From Pyronema omphalodes (Eukaryota; Ascomycota; Pezizomycetes; Pezizales; Pyronemataceae), in contig JAJJXM010000011.1 in assembly GCA_024516155.1 (NCBI GenBank), forward strand, positions 591,501 to 655,500: a DNA stretch of 64,000 nucleotides. Direction: 5' to 3'. Positions 23,327 through 33,204 of this stretch are shown one piece after another. A program made the position numbers and the translations under genes. The notes under the pieces were generated by a model. It did no database searches and was not told the origin of the DNA. It saw nothing but the letters and a program-made list of their open reading frames with translations. The stretch's first letter is position 1; the number at the start of each line of letters is the position of its first letter.

Positions 23327-24520
23327 CTAACCGTAGAGGTTGCGGTACTGTTCGCATTCCGACAAGAAGCGACGGATTCCCTCAGAACCGCTGTAGTTGC
23401 TACTGCTGTTAGGTGAATAGAGTCCAGGAACAGGGCTATCCAACATAACCGGTGGATTGGCAGACTCAAAGAAGTAACCCTCACCAACGGAGTTATCGGA
23501 TCCGGTTACTTTGGAGTTAAGCTCATTCTCCGACCCGGAAGAATAAGTCACTTCGAAGCCATCCTCAGAGTGAGTCGAAGATAATGTCGGCGAATCATCA
23601 CTCATCATCTCCTGCCAGCTCACAGCTCCAGGATTAAACAGTCCAAATGTAAACCGTTCATCCTCATGAACCACCCCACGTTTCACCCCCACCTCGTCAC
23701 AAAGCTTCTCCACAAACTCCCTATCACACCCCCTAAAATGAACTCTAAGAACATTTCCCGACAATCCCACAAGGGACATAGGAAGATCTCCAAGGGTGCT
23801 CAAGCGGGCGATATCAGACTTAACAGCGACAAGTCCACCAACCATAGCATCAATATCAGCGGAGAGATCCTCAAGGAACTCCTGGTTCTCAAGGGTGCAT
23901 CCAGCCTGGTTCAAAGCCGAGATACAAGTGACAGTAGGCGAGAGATCAAAGTCAACATAAGAGCCCGGGGCATTTTCCTGTGCCAATGAAGCCGCAAGCT
24001 GAGCACGAACCCCAATGCGTGCCAATTTTCCATCGCAGCGATGGTAGCTGTCAATGTTTTTCTTTCCATTGTATAGGAAAGCCCGCATAGCCGCCGTAAC
24101 CTGAGATACGATCTGCGCCGGGGCTGCAGGGGAGTGGGAGAAGAATCTCGCGCCACCACCGAGGGAATATCCAGAGGTTGTTCTGGGGATAGCGCCACCG
24201 GAAAGCATAGGGCGCAAAGTAGAACCGAAGGGGGAGGCGACGTTCATGCGCCGTACTACGGCGGTGCGCACGGAGGGACTGGGTTTAACCTGAGGCGCAG
24301 CATCGACGACAACACGGAGTGCGGTCTTGAGGGTTGTGGAATACCAGCGACCGCCAATTTTATTGCGGAGCGCTGGATGGATATGGGAGGTTTGGCGAGG
24401 AATTTGGGCGTAGACTGGTTCAAGGACCTTTGCGGCTGTTTGCGCGGGCGTGGTAATTTTGGTTTTCAGGAGCGATATGCCCTTTTTCATCGCGGCCCTG
24501 AAGTCTCGATCAGCAGCCAT
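23327..24520 (-). CDS. Conserved fungal protein, often auto-labelled casein kinase II beta-2
   Basis: Intronless, 397 residues. The N-terminal ~140 residues are basic and low in complexity with ARFFSHSPAAPAQIVSQVTA. The middle has the conserved fungal core: AMRAFLYNGKKNIDSYHRCD, ENAPGSYVDFDLSPTVTCIS, LSTLGDLPMSLVGLSGNVLR VHFRGCDREFVEKLCDEVGV, RGVVHEDERFTF. The C-terminal 100 residues are Ser/Asp/Glu-rich (LSSTHSEDGFEVTYSSGSEN). I recall this core in Pezizomycotina proteins that databases call casein kinase II beta 2 subunit. No zinc-binding CK2-beta fold is visible (no CX4C...CX2C set), so the label is doubtful and I assign no function. The start at 24520 is the ATG that opens the long frame; an earlier ATG at 24610-24608 does not splice in frame. 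Confidence 0.75.
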   Translation of the reverse strand: MAADRDFRAAMKKGISLLKTKITTPAQTAAKVLEPVYAQIPRQTSHIHPALRNKIGGRWYSTTLKTALRVVVDAAPQVKPSPSVRTAVVRRMNVASPFGSTLRPMLSGGAIPRTTSGYSLGGGARFFSHSPAAPAQIVSQVTAAMRAFLYNGKKNIDSYHRCDGKLARIGVRAQLAASLAQENAPGSYVDFDLSPTVTCISALNQAGCTLENQEFLEDLSADIDAMVGGLVAVKSDIARLSTLGDLPMSLVGLSGNVLRVHFRGCDREFVEKLCDEVGVKRGVVHEDERFTFGLFNPGAVSWQEMMSDDSPTLSSTHSEDGFEVTYSSGSENELNSKVTGSDNSVGEGYFFESANPPVMLDSPVPGLYSPNSSSNYSGSEGIRRFLSECEQYRNLYG

Positions 24521-26462
24521 TGGGGGAATTACTCACAGATTCGGAGAATGAAATTGAAATAAGTGGCTCACCGTAAGAAACGGAGGGGAACGTGAACCCC
24601 GGCCGCCATGATTGCTTCGTGTAATTGCCTTTCTTGGTGGTGAAAGACGAACCTTAGGGTTGTCGTGGTGTTGAGATTCAGGAACTCGGAGAGAGTTCTT
24701 ATGACAGCTTCACAAGCGAGGCTAAACCAGCATTAGCTGAAATGCGGGGGGCTGTGGCAAACAAGTGTGGCAAAGCAACAGCGGCAACCGCACTCGTGCC
24801 TGAAATGATGCCGTATTAACCGGGGCAATGACACGTGACATGGTTATACTCGCGTAGTGACATTTGATGATGTTGTTAAAGTTCAATTGAATTCATCAGC
24901 AATTAAATCATCTGCTATTCTGAGGATTTGAGGATAGATTGTTCGTTTGATCAAGTTATATTATCTAAAACAAATTTGCGTTTTCCTTTATCAAGAGTGC
25001 TTGATTGTATTAATCATCGTATGTGGTTGCTTACATCTCTTTTGTCTCGAATCTTAATGTAGCATAGCCATGACTTCAGCTTACCCAATTTTGCTGACAC
25101 CTGGTTCACGCAACAAAAGCGATTAGCGAGAATATGATCACCGGAAGCTTTAATAGCCTTCTTAGAATATCTTCCAGTCGCCTAAATACAGTGAGCGAGG
25201 CATGGGAGTCAACAATGCTGTGGAACCTTTACTTTATTTATTTATTTATTAATCATACTCCGACCTAGGACTAAAGCGCCTATATAGGGCAAAAGAAAGA
25301 TTCGTATCCTGTCCTCGTGGCCAAGACCGCCTGATGAGGTAACCCCTCATGGAGCTTATACTTATGGCCGTAAATCGATAGCGGAAGCGCGGCCGAGTGA
25401 TCATCCAGGCACCACGGAACCCCTCCGCAACTCAACATCCCATCGCCTGGCAGGTTTACATAGTGACCGTAATTCAGTGGCTTGGCAGTGCTAGCAGGGG
25501 ATTAGGGCTAGGGATTGCCCAGCCACACCTCGGCGGGTGCTAACTCAGTCTGTTCTGTTATTCAATGCAGCTTGACGTTTTTAACTGAGGTAGCGGCGCG
25601 TTTGTGTTAAACGCGCTGAGCATGAGAAATTGTGGCTGATCTGCAAAATCACCCGGCAAAACTTTGGCTCTATTCTGCATGGACTTGAAGTCTAGCAATG
25701 TTTTTATGTACTAACCTTCGTCTTGAAATCAAAGAAAGAGATGGATTCCCAGCTTCAGTAAAATTCCTGATAACATGAGAATCTAAAGATAACTTGCCAA
25801 GAGATTCGTCGGAATAAAGGAAGGGAGCTATCTCAGATACTACCTATGCTTCCGTGTAGGTGATGTAGATCAATAGACCGGTATTATTGGCGCAGCAAAC
25901 GCGCATCAACTACATGTTGATGTGCTCGGAGGTTGCGTTAAGTATGGCGCACCCCATACAATTCGTACATGGCAACAGCAGAATCATAGCTTCAGAGGTT
26001 TCCTGAGAAAAGGTGAAGAATCATGAGGTCTATGATAGTCAATTTTAATATTAATCATCAAAAGATGTTTGGTGCATGATGGAAGGCAACCGTCTTGGCA
26101 TTTACTATTGTGTACATAGGGGATAAAAGTAAGGCGTGCTGATAAAACAGATTGCCGGAGGGACCGACCCATGTACCCAGTTACAGTCGTGTACAGAGAA
26201 TGGGTTGAATCACAGACCAATTGAAATCGGATGCCTTTAATCAGCTAATGCAACACCTTAAATCGTTGTTGACACAGCCTCCTGTCTCGTGTCGAAATAT
26301 TGCCCAGCGATGCCCAGCCTATGATGATGTCGCATGGGGTCCGGTGAGCTGTAGAGTATGTACCGGAGCTTTGATTAGACGAACCGTTCTAAGGACAACA
26401 TATATCTAGCGAAGAAGACCCTATAAGCACTATCGAATCGGTGGTTTATCTGAACATTCATC
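24521..26462. other. 1.9-kb gene-free stretch with a likely retroelement relic
   Basis: No gene found. Contains the candidate non-LTR element end (25229-25575). The small open frame at 25984-26220 (minus) has no domain. Confidence 0.5.
25229..25575 (-). mobile_element. Possible 3' end of a non-LTR retrotransposon (5'-truncated)
   Basis: Read on the minus strand, a GC-richer block of about 330 bp with no coding frame ends in TAATAAATAAATAAATAAAG (25249-25230). A short tandem TAAA tail after a GC-rich body in AT-rich surroundings is the typical look of a truncated fungal LINE (Tad-like) or SINE 3' end. No reverse transcriptase frame and no certain target-site duplication are visible. Confidence 0.4.
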
Positions 26463-27227
26463 ATGTCGACGCATCTGAGAGCAATGAGAGCAACATCCAG
26501 CTATTTCGTATTACTTTGTTTTGCAATAATTGCTAGATCGTTAGCATTACCACAGCAATTTCCTTCTTCCGAAAATCCCACAAATACTGCTCCAACAACA
26601 AGTCAGACCTCACCGTCAACCAATACAGTTTCATCAACCAATCCTACTTCATCAATCAGTCCTGCTTCATCAACCAATATTGCTTCATCAACCAACACTG
26701 CGTCATCAACTAATACTGCCTCATCAACCAACAGTGCTTCAACAAGCGATCAGTCCTCACCATCAATCACACCCTCCCCTTCAGAAACACCCAAATACAA
26801 AACCTTCGCGGGGCCCTCCGTAGCAAAACTCGGCAGCAATGACTCCGGACTCGGATCAGCCGGTCTCGCCGGCATAATAATCCTCGGTCTTGTTGTAATC
26901 GGCTGTATCTTTGCTATTATCTGGCACCAAAATAAGAAACGGAAGACAAAGAAGGGTGGTTTAAAGTCGTTGGTACCAGGAGAGGAAACACCATCGTCTG
27001 AGTCAAGACCAGAGACTGAAAGGGGGATGGAAATGGGAGGAATGCAGGAAAGATCAAGAACTCCGATGATACCCGCTCCGATGTCGGATCCAAGTAGGTT
27101 TAGGACGCCGCCGCCGGCTTATGAACAGATCGTGGGAACTGCACAGACGGATATGGCTAGCCCGCCGGGAGAAAGGCAGGAGCTGATTAGAGAGAATCAG
27201 AGGCCAAGGAGAGTGGATACGATATAG
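26463..27227 (+). CDS. Mucin-like single-pass membrane protein with PPAY motif
   Basis: Intronless, 254 residues. Signal peptide at about 1-28 (SSYFVLLCFAIIARSLALPQ). The extracellular part (30-110) is Ser/Thr/Asn-rich with SSTNTA repeats. One membrane helix lies at about 135-157 (GLAGIIILGLVVIGCIFAII W), followed by a basic stop-transfer (HQNKKRKTKKGG) and a cytosolic tail. The tail contains FRTPPPAYEQIV, a PPxY motif that can bind WW domains such as those of Rsp5/Nedd4 ligases. The layout resembles wall-stress sensors (Wsc/Mid2 type) but there is no WSC cysteine domain. Sensor or surface adhesin function is inference. A second ATG at 26484 would also keep the signal peptide. Confidence 0.7.
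   Translation: MSTHLRAMRATSSYFVLLCFAIIARSLALPQQFPSSENPTNTAPTTSQTSPSTNTVSSTNPTSSISPASSTNIASSTNTASSTNTASSTNSASTSDQSSPSITPSPSETPKYKTFAGPSVAKLGSNDSGLGSAGLAGIIILGLVVIGCIFAIIWHQNKKRKTKKGGLKSLVPGEETPSSESRPETERGMEMGGMQERSRTPMIPAPMSDPSRFRTPPPAYEQIVGTAQTDMASPPGERQELIRENQRPRRVDTI
26630..26745 (+). repeat. Short coding repeat, TCATCAACC-based
   Basis: About five imperfect 18-21 bp units built on TCATCAACCAA(C/T) inside the mucin-like gene, encoding SSTN-T/I-A blocks. Confidence 0.7.
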
Positions 27228-28028
27228 AAACGGATGGGTATGATTGATAGAAGGTATTTGGGAGCTCTGTGTATGCTGTATTGGATGGAGATTTAGAAAT
27301 GGTATCATGATGTAACGATGACCTTAATTGGATTATGGATTGTATATACAAAATGAGCTTCATAGAGAGATGGTAATTAATATTATGACAACCTTGTGCA
27401 CTGAGTTACGTTTCCTTGTCTTATAAACCACAAAATTAAATAGAATCTCTGATGGAAGAAATCGGTTTTCATCTCAGCTCTCAGATTACCAAATAGAGAA
27501 TACGAATTCACGTGTTCTACTGTGGATCGCGGTAGCTACCCATACGGTTTCCAAGAACCACTTTTCGGAAGTACGATGACGGTCAAGAATTGAATCGAAT
27601 CGTTAAAGACTCGCGTCAATCTAAACATGGGTATAAAATATCGAAAACACAGCCTCAGTGAGGTGCCTTGTTGACGTTGCATTGACGTTGCACCAACCCT
27701 GAGCCCGTATACGCAATATGGTACAGCCCTACAATGCCAACCACCCCATCATCTGAGGCGGGAGTCCTCGCATTTAATGCCAATAGCTGTTTGGATAGGT
27801 GCGGAATATCATAGCCAAAAGTGCGCATGCTACGTACTTCGAACAGTAATCGCTTAATTGTTCGGCCCAATCAATAATTTTTAGCCTTGGGTAACGCTTA
27901 AATTTCATGTATGCAGGGATATACTAGTGGTATCTTGTACAAAACCAATCTATAACGTAAGATCGTCCATCGTTTTTTTTAGATTTATATTTAGAACACA
28001 TCGTCGTCGATGTTCTAAATATAAGCTT
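27228..28028. other. Intergenic, nothing recognised
   Basis: 800 bp between the mucin-like gene and the ARG8 stop. Near 27990-28020 there is an inverted repeat (ATTTAGAACATCG / CGATGTTCTAAAT, 27993-28019) directly behind ARG8 that could form a 3' UTR hairpin. Confidence 0.5.
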
Positions 28029-29523
28029 TTACTTCTTAACCACAGCCTCCAAAGCCTCATCCAAAATCTTCATTCCCTCCTCAATAACTTCCTCGGTGAT
28101 GACCAAAGGAGGAACAAAGCGGAGGGTGTTGACACCGGCGGTGATGACAAGCAATCCACGCTCACGGCATGCCTTAACGATCTCGGTAGGGTCACGGTCA
28201 AGCTGAGCTCCCAAAATAAGACCCTTTCCACGGATCTCAGAGATGACTTCAGGGTACTTGGCCTTGAGCTTCTCAAGCTGCGCAATGAAGAACTTGGACT
28301 TCTTCTCGACGTCAGCCAAGAACTCAGGCTTGGAAATACGCTCGAAAACGTAGTGTCCGACACGAGAAGCCAAGGGGTTTCCTCCATAGGTGGTTCCGTG
28401 GTCTCCAGTAACGATCTTCTCAGCAACGTACTCGTTGACCATGGTGGCTCCAATGGGGAATCCGTTACCAAGGGCCTTGGCCATGGTTACAATGTCGGGG
28501 TGGGCCTCCTTGGGAAGCCACTGGTGAGCCCAGAGCTTTCCGGTACGTCCAATTCCAGACTAAAAGTTTTTTGGTCAGTACCATCAGACGTTTGGGGATG
28601 TAAAAAGGCACCCTACTTGGATCTCGTCATAGATGAGCACAGCTCCGACCTCAGTGCAGCGAGCACGGAGCTTGGTAAAGAACTCCTCACTTCCAACCCA
28701 GATTCCTCCTTCTCCCTGGATGGGCTCAACAATAACTCCACAAGTCTCCTCAGTAACCAAGCTGTCGATGGCCTCAACATCGTTGAACTTTCCGTAGCTG
28801 AATCCAGGAACCATGGGTCCAAAAGGCTTTTGGTACTTTACATTGGGGGTAGCAGACAAAGATCCCATGGTACGTCCGTGGAAAGAGTTGTGGAAGGAAA
28901 CAATTCCGACCTTCTTCTCTCCTCCAACGACCTTTCCGACCTTGCGCGCGAACTTAATCGCAGCCTCGTTTGCCTCGGATCCCGAGTTACAGATGAAGGC
29001 GCGGCTAGCATTGTGAAACCCTCCAGCCTCAACAGTCTTCTCGACAAGCAGCTTGCTAAGCGCACCAGTCCAGGGGTTGTGGTAGAGGTTGGATACGTGC
29101 ATCAACTGCTTAGCCTGGTCGTAGATCAAGTTGCAAAGGTGCTCATCGTTGTGTCCCAAAGCATTTACGGCAATTCCAGCGTTGAAGTCAATGTAGCGAC
29201 GGTTCTCAATGTCGAACAAGTAGCACCCATCTCCCTTAGTAAAGACCTGAGGAGGACGGGCGTAGGTAGCAACCATGTAGGGAAGGTGCTGGCCGACAAG
29301 AGCAGCAGACTGGGAGTCGGCGGGAGGGTCATAACCGGGTAAGCGCGCTTCTTTCTGTGGATTGAATCATGAGCGCGAGAAACGGAGGTAGCGGTGGTAG
29401 GTATATAGATCATACTGAGAACTCGGCAGTGGCGGTAGGAGGGAGGCTACTGGATGTTGATGCGTAGCGAGCGCGGAGAGTAGAGCTTAATAGGCGCTTG
29501 GAGGAGAGGCGAAGGGCGGCCAT
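28029..29523 (-). CDS. ARG8: Mitochondrial acetylornithine aminotransferase
   Basis: Three exons on the minus strand: 29523-29416, 29354-28617 and 28559-28029; 458 residues. Starts with a mitochondrial presequence (MAALRLSSKRLLSSTLRARY). Class III PLP aminotransferase signs are clear: YIDFNAGIAVNALGHNDEHL, FICNSGSEANEAAIKFARK, FHNSFHGRTMGSLSATPNVK YQKPFGP, GGIWVGSEEFFTKLRARC, LIYDEIQSGIGRTGKLWAHQ and the Schiff-base lysine in TMAKALGNGFPIGATMV. It converts N-acetylglutamate semialdehyde to N-acetylornithine in arginine synthesis in the matrix. Introns: 29415-29355 (61 nt, donor GTATGA, acceptor CACAG) and 28616-28560 (57 nt, donor GTAGGG, acceptor TTTAG), which rejoins EIQ|SGIGR. Strong codon bias. 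Confidence 0.95.
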
Positions 29524-30217
29524 TCTGAGCAATTGTATTGAAGACCCGATGATTGATGTCGTAGTAAGGTTCGTATATTTTACGAAAATAAATACCGAAA
29601 AGTGGGGCCGGTTTGTGAGTCAATACTGAATATATGTCAAAACAAAGTGGACTGATTGTGCCGACGATATATCTCGACAAAGGCAGGCGGGGAGAACTTT
29701 TTTAGCTCACATCTAGTCAACGCGGTTCATGGTGCGTCACACAATGCATTCTGCAGGGATGTTATGACTGCTCTTATCAGATCATCTCGGTAACATCCGC
29801 CAGCATGTAATGTCACTCGAAACAGGGGAGAGGAATTCGAAAAGGCGATGTGAACCGTTTTAACCAGTGGTTCGGTAAATAGAGTTCTTGAGAAATGTAA
29901 TTTTTTTTTTGAAGATATTGGAAGTAAATAGTATAGCCTTTTTCAACTGTGGATTAAAATCAAAATCAGAGAATAAACGGGTTGGCAAACATGTGTAACA
30001 TTAAATGAAATCGCGAAGCATAGACTAAGGAGGATTTGTAAAATAGCAGTATATAAATCCTAAAAACAAAAGAAACTAAGTATTAAGTCGAGATACAGGA
30101 GGGATGCTTTGGTCGTGGCAAAGCAAACGTGAACACGTAAAAGATTACTAGACTGGATACTCAGCCACAATTTCTCTGCGAATGCAATGGGACACCAAAA
30201 ATAATACTTTGAAATTG
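29524..30217. other. Promoter side of ARG8 and 3' flank of the C2H2 gene
   Basis: About 690 bp, AT-rich after 29870. No gene seen. Confidence 0.45.
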
Positions 30218-30785
30218 CTAAGAAATCGTATTTGAAAGACCAGTTTCCACTGATTCTGACTCAGATGTCCTCGATTTGACGTCTTCCTCGGAGTCGACTT
30301 CCTCCTCCAGTTCCATCTCCTCCAATAGAGATACGATGGCTTGTTTGATAAGTCGCAGCGTGAGCTTCTTCGTCCGCCTTTGCGCTCGATTGTACGCACT
30401 CATGCTCGAGATTTTGGTCTGCGTAGTCTCAGGGTATATGCGTTGAGAGGTACCTGGATTTGCCGTACGATCGTGAGATTTAATGTGATTATTCCGGTTA
30501 TCCTTGCGCGAAAAGCCTTCGGTATTCCGCCTACACCCTTTCACGGGGCAAAAGTATGGCTTATTATGAGTGTCCATATGACGCCTACCATGGATTTAAT
30601 GACATGTTATTATTAGCTGTGATGCAAGAATAGGGAAGATGAACGAACCTGTGGGCAGTTTTGGCTCCTGGACCAGTGAAGGTTCTTTCGGCTTGACTCG
30701 ATTTACAGTCCGGATGGGTACAATGTAGGATCGGTGGATCATCGGACTTGATATTTGTTGGCGGGGTGATGCTATCTGGAGGCAT
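30218..30785 (-). CDS. Small C2H2 zinc-finger protein with acidic tail
   Basis: Two exons on the minus strand, 30785-30649 and 30584-30218, total 167 residues. The 64-nt intron (30648-30585, donor GTTCGT, acceptor GGTAG) rejoins TAH-R-RHMDTH. Two C2H2 fingers are visible: C-x4-C ... HMDTH in LHCTHPDCKSS to RRHMDTH, and CPVKGC ... HIKSH. A basic stretch (NRAQRRTKKLTLRLIKQAIV) and an acidic Glu/Ser/Asp tail (LLEEMELEEEVDSEEDVKSR) follow. Likely DNA-binding, nuclear; target unknown. The start is the first ATG in frame (30785); the frame is open a few codons upstream but without ATG. Ordinary two-finger proteins of this kind are common in filamentous fungi. Confidence 0.7.
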
Positions 30786-32838
30786 TTCGTTCAAATGTGA
30801 TATTTGTGTTCTTTGGGCGTGGTATTCTGATAACCGAGACTATAATGTTGGTGGAAATTCGAAGAGTGTTTGAAGAGTATACAATAACGAAGAATTGCTG
30901 ATTACAGTTGACTGAAGATTATCGTTCGAGGTATTGTAAAAAAGACGGAGGATAATCTCCCTCTAGTTGACTGGATCTAACGGTATAATTCCGTCGCAAG
31001 TCTGGGTGAGAAACCTTACATTTATAACTTGATAAAAATCATGTTGTAACTTGAGTGGCGTTTGATGTAAACACTTTTGCGAGATGATTCATCATGTGTA
31101 AGGCTTAGGGGAGCAGCCTCTTTCGTTTATTTTCGTCACAGACTTGACAAGTTTGAATGCGTCACTGGTGTTCTAAAATTTACATATATACCTTGGAAGC
31201 CTTAATGACAGATAATCCGTTAACCTAAATACATCCCAGCAGGAACACAGTCACTTCCTCAGAGCTAGTACCTCAGGTTGTTTTTGTTGCATATTTCCTG
31301 CAGGTGTGCAAACTAACCATGAATTAATATCGGAACGTCAGTGGCTCGCATAGCCTATTTTGTGATTTTATTGAAGCGTTATTTTCTTCTCAGGCGATAC
31401 CTGAGTGGCATAGGGAGTCAAATCACCAGACTTGATTGCGGCCTGAGGCGTACAGAAGAAATGTGTGCAAACGAATAGTTGCAGCCTCAGGTGACTCATA
31501 CTACGGGATACGCCGCCCCGCCAAAATTTTGGCACCAGTCATTCTGATTGGTCAACAAATGCCACCTATCAAAACGGTAAGTTACGTCTGAAATCTAAGT
31601 GACTTTACCTTCCTGGGCGCCTCACTGTTATTTCGATCACCCGTGACTGATGTCGCTATAAATGTGAGAACGAAGCCGTCTTAAGTACTCTTGGATTTAC
31701 CATTGACAGGACGTTGTATATTATTTGAAATATTCCAAGTAAACACTACTGCCCTAGCTTCATTGTGGCAAACGGTATCTTGTAGATCAGATTTTGTGTA
31801 TCAGCACTGTATATAGGGTATCGGCCGTTGAAACTGTGTTGACGTACCCCACCACGGAAAAGACAAAGATTTTCAGAATTTCGATGCGAAAAGGATTTGC
31901 CGAGAAACATACAAGATTATATACATGCTATGATTCATAAGTGTCTTCTATAGCACAAGGTATAGAATTTCCTCCTCTGTTTCTAGAAGCAGAACGGTAG
32001 GACGCATAATGTAAGGAAACTGCAGTCTGCAGGTACTCTGAGCAATTCATCAATTTTTGCCACAAATGATATGAATGTAATTATCAAAACCTTTCAGACA
32101 GTGATGTTCATGTACTTATGAATAGGTCTTTCGGAAGTTACATCCATTAGTGACAATTAGATGAGGAAAGGAGGAATGTTTAGCGCCTCCTGAGGTACTT
32201 CAGTATTAAATTGGCTTCGCCCAAAAGCTTGGAATAGTAGATCTTGACGCCTTATGATATCTGGCATTCTGGTTATCTGCCATAAGAAGTCGTGAATTAG
32301 CGGCTCGGCTTTACCTGAGGTCCTGGGGGTATTCAGGCCTAAAATTTTTGACTATAAAAAGCCCAAGTTAGAGACTAGTACTGATCCTCGTTTTTATATT
32401 GATAATCATTTGAAGGTTCAGCAAATTATTTGCCTCTTGTATTGATAAAGAGATTCACGTACGCCTTGCACAATAGCCTTGTCAAAAGTAATTTTATATA
32501 TGATCTACACTCCCAGAACATTGGTAGGAAAGTTTGTCCGATAAATTTATTTATTTCTTATCCGTAAACAAATTAAGAAATCCCAAATACCAAAACCCAT
32601 AAAAGTAATAGAAGCATAGCCAAGTAAGAAATACATGCACAGTACAATTAGAAAAAAGAAAATCTCTTTAGCACTCCATCAGCTCATATTAACCCCATCC
32701 ATTACCACCGATCGTTTGGAGGCCACCACTAAGTTCTAACGGCCCATGGTATTCAGTTACTGTCTGCCAACATAAGGTGTCAACACCTATCTTTATCCTA
32801 CCTGTTATATGGTAAGGAATGGGATAATGATGGGAAAC
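30786..32838. other. 2-kb AT-rich gene-free stretch
   Basis: No open frame of 60 codons or more lies fully inside. No repeats or element ends recognised. Confidence 0.55.
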
Positions 32839-33204
32839 TTACAACAACGCCAGTGTCAAATCACCATGGATCCTAGCCTTCAACGTGACCTCAATCTCTA
32901 AGTTCAAGTCTAATCTCAATCGTAAGGTGTCCTTTCCCTCTTCCTTTTTGCCACCTCCGACTGCGCCTGTCACTCCACCCACAAGCCCTCCGGCAGTATC
33001 CGCAACTGAGCCAACTGTGTTTCCAACAGTGTCGACCGCGTTACCAACAACGTCACCAACAGCATCAGTAGGGAGACCTCCTCCGAGTGGCCCTCCACCT
33101 CCTTGTCTGCGTTGTTTGCGTTGGCGGCGGGGCACAGGTGAAGCATCTGAATCAGTAGCATCGGTATCCGTAACATCGCGACGGTTATGGTTAGGGCTGG
33201 CCAT
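32839..33204 (-). CDS. Small conserved fungal protein, Gly-rich repeat plus RLDLNLEIEVTLKARIHGDL tail
   Basis: 121 residues from the ATG at 33204. N-terminal part basic and Asp/Thr-rich, then GGGGPLGGGLPTDAVGDVVG and a repeat of small hydrophobics and Gly (VGNAVDTVGNTVGSVADTAG). The C-terminal block LRLDLNLEIEVTLKARIHGD LTLALL is one I recall from many short ascomycete proteins of unknown function. It may form an amphipathic beta region. The stop TAA lies inside a perfect splice donor (TT|GTAAGT, 32840-32835 on minus): splicing to the AG at 32766-32765 would change the end only to LALLQ. A CRE-like palindrome is 312 bp upstream. Function unknown; stress or lipid-surface role is only a guess. 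Confidence 0.65.
   Translation of the reverse strand: MASPNHNRRDVTDTDATDSDASPVPRRQRKQRRQGGGGPLGGGLPTDAVGDVVGNAVDTVGNTVGSVADTAGGLVGGVTGAVGGGKKEEGKDTLRLRLDLNLEIEVTLKARIHGDLTLALL

Noticed and set aside
23327..24610. Alternative upstream ATG (24610-24608) for the conserved fungal gene
   Set aside because: Its donor GTGAGC does not join the main frame with any nearby acceptor.
27927..29342. 471-codon plus-strand open frame
   Set aside because: Antisense to ARG8; the minus strand encodes a full, conserved aminotransferase.
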